A stretch of 64,000 nt of DNA from Dyadobacter bucti (GCF_005869225.1 NZ_SWFP01000006.1:420159-484158), one strand, 5' to 3'; shown: positions 41,477-51,067, counted from the stretch's first letter. Numbers and translations are program-made. Notes: generated by a model from the sequence alone, not told the origin.

Positions 41477-42436
41477 TTAGCTGGCAGAGTATCTTTTTCC
41501 GTATCTGTTCAACCAATCCATCAACCGGTTTACGTCCTGCATTTTAAACAATTCGCTACCGGAATTCATAGTTGCAGCAGATCCGCATGCGACACCCATC
41601 CTAACTGCTTCTCTATAAGATTTTCCTTGATAAAGTGTCCAGACTATGCCTGCAAGCATACTATCACCAGCACCTACTGTACTCTTGGGTTGAACGGGTG
41701 GTGCCGGAATATGTTCAACCTGGTCTTCGGTGACCAGTATCGCTCCCATAGCACCCATGGATACAACTACAATCTCGCACTGGCCGCGGATGATCAGTGC
41801 ACGCGCAGCATCATCAACCTCATCCATCTCCAGCTTGTCTACGCCAACAAGTTCGCTAAGCTCGGTTATATTGGGTTTCAGCAGATATACTCCGGCTTCA
41901 GTTGCGTATCGTAGGGCATCGCCGGATGTGTCTGCAATAAAGCGGGCACCCTGTTTAGCGGCTATTTTTGCAATTTGTCCGTAAAAGTCTTCCGGTACGC
42001 CCGGCGGAAGACTTCCGCTGGCTATAATGTAGGAAGGTTTCGGATCAAATTCCTCCAATGTTTCGAGAATTGCCCGAACCTCGGTGGGCATCATTTCCGT
42101 ACCCGGCATACCAAACCTGTATTGAAAACCTGTACTTGTTTCCAGTACGTGGAAATTTTCACGGGTCCACTGTTTGGTTTCAATAACCATCGTTTCTACC
42201 CCCTCGGCTTTGACAAGTTTATGAAGTCTCTGGCCAGTTGGTCCGCCTATAGTGAATATGGCAACTGGATTTCCCCCAAGTCTGTGAATAGCTTTGGCCA
42301 CATTAATACCTCCGCCTCCGGCTTCGAAATTAGGTGTTTCACAGCGCAATTTGTTGTCCGGCACAATGCGTGACACATTGGAGCTTTTGTCGAGAGCAGG
42401 ATTTATTGTAATTGTTACAATTGGTCCGGTAGCCAT
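41477..42436 (-). CDS. 1-phosphofructokinase/PfkB-type hexose phosphate kinase
   Basis: This 319-residue ribokinase-superfamily protein opens with IVTITINPALDKSSNV and has the substrate loop EAGGGGINVAKAIHRLGG. Its anion hole and catalytic base lie in TVGAGDSMLAG near the C-terminus. The long lid and FGMPGTEMM segment resemble the minor phosphofructokinase PfkB (Pfk-2) of E. coli more than FruK. It therefore probably phosphorylates fructose-6-phosphate, though tagatose-6-phosphate or fructose-1-phosphate are possible. No PTS or tag genes are adjacent. Confidence 0.85.
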   Translation of the reverse strand: MATGPIVTITINPALDKSSNVSRIVPDNKLRCETPNFEAGGGGINVAKAIHRLGGNPVAIFTIGGPTGQRLHKLVKAEGVETMVIETKQWTRENFHVLETSTGFQYRFGMPGTEMMPTEVRAILETLEEFDPKPSYIIASGSLPPGVPEDFYGQIAKIAAKQGARFIADTSGDALRYATEAGVYLLKPNITELSELVGVDKLEMDEVDDAARALIIRGQCEIVVVSMGAMGAILVTEDQVEHIPAPPVQPKSTVGAGDSMLAGIVWTLYQGKSYREAVRMGVACGSAATMNSGSELFKMQDVNRLMDWLNRYGKRYSAS

Positions 42437-42569
42437 AGAAATTCAATTGTGAGTGATGAAAGGCAATCAGTTTTTGAACCGATCGAACGAATTTACGCGA
42501 ATAAAAGAAAAAAAGTGTTCTTCTCTGCGTTCATTTCAATTTCTTCACACCAGAGTCTATTGCAGCCAC

Positions 42570-43343
42570 TCAATATTGACCGTCGGCAACATCCCAGCCA
42601 CCGTCGATGGTCAGTACTTGCCCCGTAGCGAATCTGGAATTGTCCGACATAAAGTAGACGGCGGCTCCGTCGAGGTCAGAAACAGATCCCAAACGTCCGC
42701 CATCCAGTGGCTGCTTGGAGGTTACAAACTTTTCGGACTGGTCGGTGATATTTTCAGCTCCTGCAATAATGCCGGGCGCCAGGACATTGACGCGGATATT
42801 TTTTGATGCATAGGAAGCTGCTATTGATTTTGAAAAACCTATCACTGCGGATTTTGCGGTTGCATAGGCATGATTTGGAAAGGGCAATGCGGGGGAAAAA
42901 CCCAGAACCGAACTCATATTAAGGATGGAACCACCTTTATTCATTCCCAGGAAAGTTCTGATCGCAGCCTGATTGGACAACATAAGGGAAGTGAGGTTAA
43001 GGTCAAGTGTCTTATTCCATCCATCGAGGGACAAATTGTGCAGCGGCCCGTCCCCGAACTGCTGCCCGCTCCCGCCGGCAACATGATACAGCCCGTCAAA
43101 ACTCCCAAATTCCCGTATGCAGAGCTGAATAGCATCGAGGGCTGTTTGCGGATGCGTAGCGTCGCCCTGCTTCGCCCGGGAATTGCTTCCCAGCTGGAGC
43201 TCAGCGACAAGGCAATTTTCAGGATTACGGCCAACGACTACGATGTTTGCTCCATTTTTAACAAAAGCCGCAGCCGCAGAAAGCCCGAGGCCCGTCGTTC
43301 CGCCAATAATTACAATCGATTTATTCGCTAGCCAGTTTGTCAT
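42570..43343 (-). CDS. short-chain dehydrogenase/reductase
   Basis: The ATG at 43343 gives 257 residues (MTNWLANKSIVIIGGTTGLG); an in-frame codon at 43382 would add 13 atypical residues. Motifs are GGTTGLGLS for cofactor binding, VVGRNPE (Arg after beta-2, suggesting NADP), HVAGGSGQQFGDGP in place of NAG, and SSVLGFSP...YATAK at the active site. It ends TGQVLTIDGGWD. Substrate is unknown. It lies downstream of clpX on the same strand, separated by a good terminator, so it is probably transcribed on its own. Confidence 0.82.
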   Translation of the reverse strand: MTNWLANKSIVIIGGTTGLGLSAAAAFVKNGANIVVVGRNPENCLVAELQLGSNSRAKQGDATHPQTALDAIQLCIREFGSFDGLYHVAGGSGQQFGDGPLHNLSLDGWNKTLDLNLTSLMLSNQAAIRTFLGMNKGGSILNMSSVLGFSPALPFPNHAYATAKSAVIGFSKSIAASYASKNIRVNVLAPGIIAGAENITDQSEKFVTSKQPLDGGRLGSVSDLDGAAVYFMSDNSRFATGQVLTIDGGWDVADGQY

Positions 43344-43391
43344 TATTTTATTCAATTTTCTGCAAAATAGTACTATTGGCATAAAAAATAA

Positions 43392-43426
43392 AACGCCCCG
43401 TACTCTTTGTTGAAATACGGGGCGTT
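43392..43426 (-). terminator. intrinsic terminator of clpX
   Basis: Arms AACGCCCCGTA (43392-43402) and TACGGGGCGTT (43416-43426) form a perfect 11-bp stem with a 13-nt loop. Read on the minus strand, a T-rich run follows immediately. Confidence 0.85.
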
Positions 43427-43444
43427 CTGAGAAAATAATAATTG

Positions 43445-44689
43445 TCAGGCAACAGACCGGAGCAGCGACATTGAGGATTTCTCAAATTTGTCTTTTGCAT
43501 AATCGAGCGAGAGCGTAAACTCTTTAATCTCTTTTTGAGACGGCAGATCAAACATGGCGTCCGTCATAATTGACTCGCAAATCGCACGCAGACCCCGGGC
43601 TCCAAGCTTATAAGTCATGGCCTGGTCTACGATGAAATCAAGAACCGCATCTTCGAAATGCAGCGTAATACCTTCCATCGCAAATAGTTTGCTGTATTGT
43701 TTTACCAAAGCATTTTTTGGTTCGGTAAGGATTCTGCGCAAAGTATCCCGGTCGAGCGGGTTCAAATGCGTCAATACAGGCAGACGGCCTATCAATTCAG
43801 GAATAAGCCCGAATGATTTAAGATCCATCGCAGTCACGTAACGCATCAGATTTCCTTTGTCAAATATTTCGATGATCCTGTTATCCCCAGAAAAACCAAT
43901 CGGACGGGTATTGATCCGCTTACCGATGTGACGTTCTATACCGTCAAATGCGCCGCCGCAGATAAAAAGAATATTCTCTGTATTAAGCGTGATCATTTTC
44001 TGGTCGGGATGTTTACGTCCACCTTGTGGTGGAACATTTACCGAAGATCCTTCCAGCAATTTCAGCAACGCCTGCTGAACGCCTTCGCCGCTCACGTCAC
44101 GGGTAATCGACGGATTGTCGGATTTACGGGCGATTTTGTCAATTTCATCAATGTAAACGATCCCGCGCTCAGCCGCTTCCACATTATAGTCAGCCGCCTG
44201 AAGTAATCTTGTCAGAATTGTTTCAACGTCCTCACCCACGTAACCTGCCTCCGTCACTACGGTAGCATCGGCAACACAAAAAGGGACCTGCAGAATTCTC
44301 GCTATGGATTTGGCAAGATAAGTTTTACCGGTTCCGGTTTCGCCCACCATGATGATATTCGATTTTTCAATCACAACATCATCTTCTGTAACAACCTGGT
44401 TAAGACGTTTATAGTGGTTATAGACAGCCACCGCCAAAGAACGTTTTGCCTCGTCCTGTCCGATCACATATTGTTCAAGAAAGCGCTTGATTTCCGTGGG
44501 AGGAATTGGTTTGAGCTTGGGTAGCTTTGTTTTCTTTTCTTTTTTATCTTCTTTGGATCCTAGTTCTTCTGTAATGACCTGATGCCCCTGGGCAATGCAG
44601 TGGTTACAAATGTGTGCATCAATCCCGGAGAGTAATAAATCTACCTCGTTCTTTTTGCGTCCGCAGAACGAACAACTTACTTGTGCCAT
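43445..44689 (-). CDS. clpX: ATP-dependent Clp protease ATP-binding subunit ClpX
   Basis: This 414-residue protein has the N-terminal C4 zinc-binding domain (CSFCGRKK ... CNHC), Walker A GETGTGKT and Walker B IVYIDEIDKI. It also has the sensor segment RDVSGEGVQQALLKLLEG and the pore-2/C-terminal IGRLPVLTHLNPL and LGARGLRAI segments. It unfolds tagged proteins and feeds them to ClpP. It follows clpP by 263 bp on the same strand, with a terminator between them, so it has its own promoter. Confidence 0.97.
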   Translation of the reverse strand: MAQVSCSFCGRKKNEVDLLLSGIDAHICNHCIAQGHQVITEELGSKEDKKEKKTKLPKLKPIPPTEIKRFLEQYVIGQDEAKRSLAVAVYNHYKRLNQVVTEDDVVIEKSNIIMVGETGTGKTYLAKSIARILQVPFCVADATVVTEAGYVGEDVETILTRLLQAADYNVEAAERGIVYIDEIDKIARKSDNPSITRDVSGEGVQQALLKLLEGSSVNVPPQGGRKHPDQKMITLNTENILFICGGAFDGIERHIGKRINTRPIGFSGDNRIIEIFDKGNLMRYVTAMDLKSFGLIPELIGRLPVLTHLNPLDRDTLRRILTEPKNALVKQYSKLFAMEGITLHFEDAVLDFIVDQAMTYKLGARGLRAICESIMTDAMFDLPSQKEIKEFTLSLDYAKDKFEKSSMSLLRSVA

Positions 44690-44890
44690 TGATTCGATTT
44701 AACAGTTATGGAATTAGCCGTTTTGTAATTTCCGGCATGATAATGTTTGAATGAAAGTTATTTTAACAAGAAAAAAGGGATTATTGTTTCTTTTGAAAGT
44801 AACCCTCCTAAATTCCGGTTTTTGTCAAACTCTTTTTACAAATTTCCGGATTTTTAGCCGTGTTACCAAATACCGGTCTAGCCGTATAGT

Positions 44891-44925
44891 AAAAATGCCT
44901 GAATAACAATCATTCAGGCATTTTT
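44891..44925 (-). terminator. intrinsic terminator of clpP
   Basis: Perfect 14-bp arms, AAAAATGCCTGAAT (44891-44904) and ATTCAGGCATTTTT (44912-44925), flank a 7-nt loop. The run of five T at the end of the stem on either strand makes it bidirectional in form. It sits 28 bp after the clpP stop and uncouples clpP from clpX. Confidence 0.85.
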
Positions 44926-44952
44926 AACAACAAAAAAGAAATAATATTGCGG

Positions 44953-45627
44953 TTACTTATCGCGGGTCAAAACTTCGTCGATCAGTCCGTAATCTTTTGC
45001 TTCATCAGCTTTCAACCATTTGTCACGATCCGAATCCAGGGCAATCTGCTCAGGAGTCTGGCCGGTATGTTTCGCCAGGATTTCGTACAATTCATGGCGA
45101 AGTTTTACGATTTCGCGGGTGGTAATTTCTATGTCCACAGAAGTTCCCTGCGCACCGCCGGATGGCTGGTGGATCATTACGCGTGCATGAGGGAGTGCAG
45201 AACGCTTTCCTGCCGCGCCACCCGCAAGAAGTACTGCCCCCATAGAAGCAGCAAGACTTGTACAGACTGTCGCAACATCAGGACGGACATATTGCATCGT
45301 ATCATAAATCCCGAGTCCGGCATATACAGAACCTCCCGGGCTATTGATATACATCAGGATATCCTTTTTTGCATCGGCCGATTCCAGGAACAGAAGCTGC
45401 GCAACGATGATGTTGGCAATATTATCATCTACACCGGTTCCCATAAAAATGATCCTGTCGGCCATCAGCCTGGAGAATACATCCACTTCGCGGAAATTCA
45501 TCGGTCTTTCCTCAATGACCGAGCGGGTCATATTTTCAACTGTGTGGTTTACGTAGCCGTCAACTGTAAGACCGTTCATTCCCAGGTGGTGAACGGCATA
45601 TTTTCTAAATTCATTTCCGTGATTCAT
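44953..45627 (-). CDS. clpP: ATP-dependent Clp protease proteolytic subunit ClpP
   Basis: This 224-residue serine protease has the catalytic Ser in SLAASMGAVLLAGG, the His in ARVMIHQPSGG and the Asp in SDRDKWL (later in the protein), giving the full triad. The N-terminal processing region contains MTRSVIEERPMNFREVDVFSRLMADRIIFMG. It partners with ClpX, encoded next on the strand. The antisense strand is open over almost its whole length, but that frame reads as a mirror of clpP and is not a gene. The XRE regulator gene is divergent from it across 240 bp. Confidence 0.97.
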   Translation of the reverse strand: MNHGNEFRKYAVHHLGMNGLTVDGYVNHTVENMTRSVIEERPMNFREVDVFSRLMADRIIFMGTGVDDNIANIIVAQLLFLESADAKKDILMYINSPGGSVYAGLGIYDTMQYVRPDVATVCTSLAASMGAVLLAGGAAGKRSALPHARVMIHQPSGGAQGTSVDIEITTREIVKLRHELYEILAKHTGQTPEQIALDSDRDKWLKADEAKDYGLIDEVLTRDK

Positions 45628-45867
45628 GAATAAACTTAAATTATGATTGGTTTATAATTAAAGGGTATTATCTGACAGAACAAAATGTGCATTCCGTTAG
45701 TTTCTATGTAAAAGGCAAGTGTATTGAATCTTTGCCTGCTACAAATTTGATTATTTCATTGAATAATCCTTGTCAATTCTAGTGATAAATTGTCGAAAAT
45801 TGCGAGAGTCATCTATAAATGTCCTGATTAAATTGCAGAGCAAAATGTTTTACAAATCGAATATGCT

Positions 45868-46245
45868 ATGAACATTGCATCTAACTTATCAGAGAAAATC
45901 CGGCAAATCAGATTGCAGAAAGGCCTTTCCCAAGAGAACATGGCTGATATGCTGGGATTGTCCACAACTGCCTACGGTGATTTGGAACGAGGGCGTACCG
46001 AGCTGTCGGTTTCACGCGTCGAAAATATTGCAAAGCTACTTGATGTCCCTCTCCCGGACTTATTAGGGTTCGAATCTTCGTCAATGTCCGAAGCGGAGTG
46101 GCTGAGGCAGGAAAATACCCGGCTGCTTGCGGCGAACAGCCGACTTCAAAACGAACTCGATCAATGGAAACTGAAGTTCAGGCACTGGCTTGGGGAAGGG
46201 GTTATCCGCGAGATCGGCCAGCAGCGGGAACGGATAGGCTTTTAA
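45868..46245 (+). CDS. XRE-family helix-turn-helix regulator with C-terminal coiled coil
   Basis: This 125-residue protein has a Cro/CI-type HTH at about residues 8-62 (SEKIRQIRLQKGLSQENMAD and LGLSTTAYGDLERGRTELSV). A helical segment rich in heptads follows (EAEWLRQENTRLLAANSRLQ ...), likely a dimerising coiled coil. It is encoded on the plus strand between trigger factor and clpP, both on the minus strand. It is divergent from clpP and could regulate it. No operator was recognised. It shares a hairpin terminator with trigger factor. Confidence 0.85.
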   Translation: MNIASNLSEKIRQIRLQKGLSQENMADMLGLSTTAYGDLERGRTELSVSRVENIAKLLDVPLPDLLGFESSSMSEAEWLRQENTRLLAANSRLQNELDQWKLKFRHWLGEGVIREIGQQRERIGF

Positions 46246-46251
46246 AAAAAA

Positions 46252-46284
46252 CACCGCCCGGGATACCCGGGACGGTGAAAAAAA
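46252..46284. terminator. shared terminator of the XRE gene and trigger factor gene
   Basis: CACCGCCCGGG and CCCGGGACGGTG pair with a one-base bulge and a tiny loop (core CCCGGG at 46257-46262 and 46266-46271). A-runs and T-runs flank it on both sides, so it can act in both directions between the two convergent genes. Confidence 0.75.
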
Positions 46285-46299
46285 ATATTCTCGAAAAGA

Positions 46300-47649
46300 T
46301 TAGGCTTCTGCCTCTTCTCCTTTTGCAAGTTTTTCGAACTCACTTACTTCCACAGTTTGTTCGTCTGTTGAAACCTGGTTACGGATCACATCCAAAACCT
46401 TATTATCAAAAACCTGGTTAAATACGCTGGTGTAATTATCGCGTTCCTTGTCGGCAAGATATCCCTGTGCAACGCGGTCGATGGTCTCCTTCATATTTTC
46501 ATCGTCGCCGTAGATGCCAAACTGTCCCTTTACCATATTACGGGTAAATTCAAGGATTTCCGGATAGTCCACTTTAATTCCTTCGGTATCAGCGATCTTA
46601 TTTTTGATCAGGCTCAATTTCAGGGATTTCTGAAAATCACCGAATTGTTCTTCAATTTGTTCACGGGTGAATTTGCCTTCATTGGTTTTTTCCAACCAAT
46701 TTTTAAGGAAATCTCCCGGCAGTTCAATAGCGATATTGTCTAAAAGGGATTGCTCGATATCGCGACGCAGAAGTGCTTCCGTTTCGCGCTCGTAGTTTCC
46801 TTTGATGATCTCCAGCAATTTTTTGTTGAATTGCTCTTCCGATTCTACCTGACCTGCGCCAAGTACTTTGTCAAAAAATTCCTGATTCAATTCCGAAGGG
46901 GCCTGACGGGTTACATCCTCAACAACCAATGTGAAATCGCCGGAAAGTTCTGCGGTATCCTCTTTTTTCTTTCCGGTTACGTGCGCAATTGCAGCTTCGT
47001 CCTTGAAAGTTTTCTGGATATCAAAAGTGATGACATCATCCTTTTTAGCACCAATGAATTTCGCGAGGCTTTCGTCGTTCAGCTGTTTGGTAGGGATAGC
47101 AGTCCGGGTAGTAAATTCGCTTGATTCCTGTTTCAGTTCCCCATAAAGGATATCACCGGCTTCACTGGTTTCAGGATGTGTGGTTTCTGCAAACCGCTCG
47201 CGCAGGCTTTCAATTGTCTTTGTCTGCTCAGCGTCATCCACATTAATAGTATAACGTTTTACGGCTGGCAGCTCGGAAAGGTTTACTTCGAAATCCGTTG
47301 CAACACCCAGGTTATAGCTGAATTCAAAGTCACTTGGACTGTCCCAGTTTACGGATTCGGCTTTTTCACGATCAGGAACAGGATCGCCTACTACCTGAAG
47401 TTTGTTCTCTCTGATGTAACTGCTTACCGCGTTGCTGAGAAGGTTGTTCACCTCATCAACTAATATGCTTTTACCATACATGCGCTGAATAACATGGGAC
47501 GGTACTTTGCCAGGGCGGAACCCTTTCAAATTCACGCGCTTAGAATAATCCTTAATGGTTTTATCAACTTTGGGCTGATAGTCGTCTTTAGACAATTTTA
47601 CTTTTAAAGAGGCTAAAGTCGGCGAATTTTTTTCTAACAAAACTTCCAT
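46300..47649 (-). CDS. tig: trigger factor chaperone
   Basis: This 449-residue protein has the N-terminal ribosome-binding domain, with the signature region VNLKGFRPGKVPSHVIQRMYG (GFRxGxxP) at about 38-58. A diverged central PPIase-like region follows (ETSEAGDILYGELKQ ... FIGAKKDDVITFDI), then a long helical chaperone domain (SELNQEFFDKVLG...). It binds nascent chains at the ribosome exit. The acidic C-terminal tail (EKLAKGEEAEA) is usual in Bacteroidota. In many genomes tig, clpP and clpX adjoin; here a regulator gene on the other strand separates tig from clpP. Confidence 0.93.
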   Translation of the reverse strand: MEVLLEKNSPTLASLKVKLSKDDYQPKVDKTIKDYSKRVNLKGFRPGKVPSHVIQRMYGKSILVDEVNNLLSNAVSSYIRENKLQVVGDPVPDREKAESVNWDSPSDFEFSYNLGVATDFEVNLSELPAVKRYTINVDDAEQTKTIESLRERFAETTHPETSEAGDILYGELKQESSEFTTRTAIPTKQLNDESLAKFIGAKKDDVITFDIQKTFKDEAAIAHVTGKKKEDTAELSGDFTLVVEDVTRQAPSELNQEFFDKVLGAGQVESEEQFNKKLLEIIKGNYERETEALLRRDIEQSLLDNIAIELPGDFLKNWLEKTNEGKFTREQIEEQFGDFQKSLKLSLIKNKIADTEGIKVDYPEILEFTRNMVKGQFGIYGDDENMKETIDRVAQGYLADKERDNYTSVFNQVFDNKVLDVIRNQVSTDEQTVEVSEFEKLAKGEEAEA

Positions 47650-47706
47650 GTGCTGCTATGCTATGTTGGTAAATACCTTTTAGATTAAAACAGAAAAGAA
47701 AAACAA

Positions 47707-47739
47707 AAATGCCCTCAAAACAATGTCCTGAGGGCATTT
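47707..47739 (-). terminator. terminator after tRNA-Leu
   Basis: Arms AAATGCCCTCA (47707-47717) and TGAGGGCATTT (47729-47739) make an 11-bp perfect stem. Read on the minus strand it is followed by TTGTTTTT, so it stops transcripts from the tRNA gene before trigger factor. Confidence 0.8.
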
Positions 47740-47816
47740 GACGGGTTTGTTACGGAGCAGTTCATCTTTTTCTTAAAACCAGATAGGAACCTCAAGCCCC
47801 GTCATTCCCTTAATCG

Positions 47817-47898
47817 TACGGGCGGAGGGAATCGAACCCCCACGCCTTGCGGCACTAGATCCTAAGTCTAGCACGTCTACCAGTTCCGCCACGCCCGC
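47817..47898 (-). tRNA. tRNA-Leu (anticodon TAG)
   Basis: On the minus strand the sequence starts GCGGGCGTGGCGGAACTGGT and folds as a class II tRNA. The acceptor stem GCGGGCG pairs with CGCCCGT (one G-T pair). The D-loop contains AACTGGTAGAC, and the anticodon arm GCTAGA-CTTAGGA-TCTAGT has TAG as its anticodon. A variable arm TGCCGCAAGGCG follows, then a T-arm with GTTCGATTC. The discriminator is A and no CCA is encoded. Length is 82 nt. Confidence 0.95.
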
Positions 47899-48067
47899 TC
47901 ACTTATTTACCCGTTTGCAACGCCTTTTGTTGAATTGGGAGTGCAAAGGTATTCTTATTTTTTATATACATCCAAACTTTTTTGAAAATTTTATCTTTTG
48001 GTAAAATCATATTGAATAATGTCGTCAAAATTTGTTATTTTGGTGAAGCATACAAATAAATATAGCA

Positions 48068-50359
48068 GTGGAGCAACTCGTTGAATCCCTCACCATTGAC
48101 CTGGAACAGGAGCGTAAGGATATCCTCAAAAAATACCGAAGACTGTTAAGGACAGCCAAGCCGTTTTTGAAGGATAATGACGCGAAATTAATCAAAAAAG
48201 CCTTTTATACTTCGGTTGATGCCCATAAAGACATGCGTCGCAGGTCGGGCGAACCATATATATATCATCCGCTTGCCGTAGCTCAGATTGTTGTTGAAGA
48301 GATTGGTTTAGGTACCACCGGGATTGTCGCAGCGCTTCTGCATGACGTTGTTGAAGATGCCGACATGGGTATCGAAGACATCGAGCGTTTGTTTGGTAAA
48401 AAGGTCGCTAAAATCATCGACGGGCTTACCAAAATATCCGGCAGGTTTGAATATGGTACATCGCAGCAGGCCGAGAATTTCAGGAAAATGCTTCTTACTC
48501 TTTCGGATGACGTAAGGGTAATTCTTGTGAAGCTGGCCGACAGGCTGCACAATATGCGTACGCTCGACAGCATGCCGCGCGATAAGCAGCTGAAAATCGC
48601 CTCCGAAACAATCTTTATTTACGCGCCCCTCGCGCACAGACTTGGACTTTACAGTATCAAATCAGAGCTGGAAGAGTTGTATCTGAAATATACCGAGCCG
48701 CAGGAATATCGCGCAATTGCCAGAAAATTAAGGGAAACCAAAGGGATACGTGACCGGTTTATTGCCAAGTTCATGGAACCGATCGCTCAAGACCTGGAAG
48801 CCGCCGGATTGAATTTTATATTAAAAGGCCGTCCCAAATCGATTTATTCGATCTGGAACAAAATGCGGAAGCAAAATAAGCCTTTTGAAGAAATATATGA
48901 CCTTTTCGCCATCAGGATCGTCCTTGAATCTTCCGCTGAAAATGACCGGGAAAAGGCAATTTGCTGGCAGGCATATTCCATTGTTACGGATCATTATAAG
49001 CCAAACCCGGACCGTTTAAAAGACTTTTTAAGTACCCCGCGTGCCAATGGTTACCAGTCTTTACATTCAACGGTAATGAGCAAAAGCGGCCAGTGGGTAG
49101 AGGTGCAGATCCGGACATCCCGCATGGACGAAATTGCTGAAAAAGGATATGCCGCGCACTGGAAGTACAAAGGAAATGATACGAAGGTCAGGGGCAATAT
49201 TGAGCAGTGGATTACGCAGGTAAGGGAAACCCTCGAAAATGGTTTTGGCGATAAAACCGCGGCGATCGAATTTTTGGATGAATTCAGGAGCAACCTCTTC
49301 AATGAGGAGGTTTTTGTATTTACACCCAAAGGAGAACTGAAAGTACTGCAAAGCGGAGCAACGGCTCTGGATTTCGCATTTGACATCCATTCGGAGGTAG
49401 GGGCGCATTGTATGGCTGCAAAAGTGGGGGGGATATTGGTACCTATAAGTTATGTGTTGAACAATGGGGACCAGATTGAGATCATCACGTCAAGCAAACA
49501 AAAACCCAATGAGGACTGGCTGCGGGTTGTTGTTACGTCCAAAGCGAGGGCCAGGATCAAGGATTTCCTGAAAGAAGACAACCGTCGCTATGAAACGGAT
49601 GGCCGGCAGATGGTCGAGAAAAAGCTTAAAGTATTGGGGATCGACCTCACTGCCGAGGTAACCAACCAGTTGCGCGCGTTTTTCGAATGTAAAACGACGA
49701 CGGATTTTTTCTACCGCATCGGGAAAGGTTACATTCAGCTGGATGAGCTAAAAAGGTTCAAAAGAGAGAAGGAAGCCAAAGAGCGAAAAGCTTCGGATGC
49801 TTCCAGTGCAAATACTACGCAAAATAACACCGCAGGCGATGGAAAGGCCCTGACCAAATTACTCAAACATATCCATGGTGACCGTGCAGACAGCGATACT
49901 TTGCTGATCGGCGACGATATGGACAAAATAGATTATAAGCTGGCGCCATGTTGCAACCCGATCGCGGGTGATGACGTTTTCGGGTTTGTGACGATCAATG
50001 AGGGCATTAAGATTCACAGGACTACCTGCCCTAATGCAGCGGAACTGATGTCCAAACACGGTAATCGAATTATCAAAGCGAAATGGGAGTCGGGCAAGGA
50101 AGAAGCCTTTTTGGCGGGTCTTTATTTATCCGGTACCGATCGCGTTGGTCTGGTAAATGATGTAACAAGGATTATCTCCAATGAGCTGCACATTAATATG
50201 AGAGGACTTACGATTGATACCAAAGACGGTGTTTTTAATGGTGATATAAAGCTTTATGTTCAGGATACCAGGCACTTGGATATTTTGATCAGCAAGCTGG
50301 AACAAGTGGAAGGGGTGTATAATGTGCAGCGTTTTGATACCAATCTGAGCAGCAAATAG
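48068..50359 (+). CDS. bifunctional (p)ppGpp synthetase/hydrolase RelA/SpoT family
   Basis: The gene starts at a GTG and encodes 763 residues. The order is HD hydrolase (YIYHPLAVAQIV and HDVVED with HD at 92-93), synthetase (KGRPKSIYSIWNKMRKQNKPF, YDLFAIRIVL, GYQSLHSTV), TGS domain (VFVFTPKGELKVLQSGATALDFAF) and a conserved CC segment (LAPCCNPIAGDDVFGFVT). A C-terminal ACT domain follows (GLVNDVTRIISNELHINMRGLTID). The HD motif is intact, so it can both make and degrade (p)ppGpp, as for a single long RSH protein. It is transcribed divergently from the tRNA-Leu gene. Confidence 0.96.
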   Translation: MEQLVESLTIDLEQERKDILKKYRRLLRTAKPFLKDNDAKLIKKAFYTSVDAHKDMRRRSGEPYIYHPLAVAQIVVEEIGLGTTGIVAALLHDVVEDADMGIEDIERLFGKKVAKIIDGLTKISGRFEYGTSQQAENFRKMLLTLSDDVRVILVKLADRLHNMRTLDSMPRDKQLKIASETIFIYAPLAHRLGLYSIKSELEELYLKYTEPQEYRAIARKLRETKGIRDRFIAKFMEPIAQDLEAAGLNFILKGRPKSIYSIWNKMRKQNKPFEEIYDLFAIRIVLESSAENDREKAICWQAYSIVTDHYKPNPDRLKDFLSTPRANGYQSLHSTVMSKSGQWVEVQIRTSRMDEIAEKGYAAHWKYKGNDTKVRGNIEQWITQVRETLENGFGDKTAAIEFLDEFRSNLFNEEVFVFTPKGELKVLQSGATALDFAFDIHSEVGAHCMAAKVGGILVPISYVLNNGDQIEIITSSKQKPNEDWLRVVVTSKARARIKDFLKEDNRRYETDGRQMVEKKLKVLGIDLTAEVTNQLRAFFECKTTTDFFYRIGKGYIQLDELKRFKREKEAKERKASDASSANTTQNNTAGDGKALTKLLKHIHGDRADSDTLLIGDDMDKIDYKLAPCCNPIAGDDVFGFVTINEGIKIHRTTCPNAAELMSKHGNRIIKAKWESGKEEAFLAGLYLSGTDRVGLVNDVTRIISNELHINMRGLTIDTKDGVFNGDIKLYVQDTRHLDILISKLEQVEGVYNVQRFDTNLSSK

Positions 50360-50487
50360 TACATTGAACCATTAAAATTCTTGAGTGTTATTAAATAGGT
50401 GTTTTTTAGTGACAGTCTTAAGTTAGACTGTCGAAGTAACTGTGATTTAAGTAAAAAAGCGTATTTTCGCGCAAGAATATCAGAGAT

Positions 50488-50991
50488 ATGCCACAAGCCA
50501 GCAAACCAAATTTTGAAGCCGCAAAGAAAATCTTAACGGCTTACCTGGAAAATAAAGGACTTCGTAAAACTCCCGAACGTTTTGCGATTTTGGAGGAGAT
50601 ATACGCCAGGGAAGATCATTTTGATGTAGACGAGCTCTATATCAGTATGAAAAACAAGCGGTATCGAGTTAGTAGAGCTACGGTATACAACACACTCGAT
50701 GTACTTGTGGATTGTGATCTGGTTACCAAACATCAGTTTGGGAAAAACCTGGCGCAATTCGAAAAGTCTTATGGCAACAAACAACATGATCACCTGATCT
50801 GTACTGATTGTCATAAGGTTATGGAATTCTGTGATCCGAGGATACAGTCTATTCAGAATATGGTTGGTGAAATGCTCAACTTCAGCGTGATGCATCACTC
50901 TCTTATTTTTTATGGAAATTGTACCAAGGAAAATTGCCAGAACCGGAACGAAATTACAAGAGAGCCGGCGGAGGCGCATGAAGACAGGTAA
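50488..50991 (+). CDS. Fur-family transcriptional repressor
   Basis: This 167-residue protein has the winged helix (LRKTPERFAILEEIYAREDHFDVDELYI, VSRATVYNTLDVLVDCDLV) and the metal region QHDHLICTDCHKVMEFCDP, with a final NCTKENC pair. The pattern suits Fur or PerR. It has one more residue cluster (MHHSLIFYGNC) typical of Bacteroidota Fur. It differs clearly from the Zur-like protein at 36677, so the window holds two distinct Fur-family regulators. It lies between the RSH gene (129 bp gap) and purA (77 bp gap). Iron or peroxide sensing cannot be decided from the sequence. Confidence 0.88.
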   Translation: MPQASKPNFEAAKKILTAYLENKGLRKTPERFAILEEIYAREDHFDVDELYISMKNKRYRVSRATVYNTLDVLVDCDLVTKHQFGKNLAQFEKSYGNKQHDHLICTDCHKVMEFCDPRIQSIQNMVGEMLNFSVMHHSLIFYGNCTKENCQNRNEITREPAEAHEDR

Positions 50992-51067
50992 TCTGTTTAA
51001 ATAAGGACTGTGTTGAATTCTCGCAGTGCTATCTTACACCATATTAGTTTCAGTAATCAAAAATTGA

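Noticed and set aside
44947..45633. 228-codon open frame antisense to clpP
   Set aside because: It mirrors clpP almost end to end; clpP has all family motifs and the antisense protein has none.
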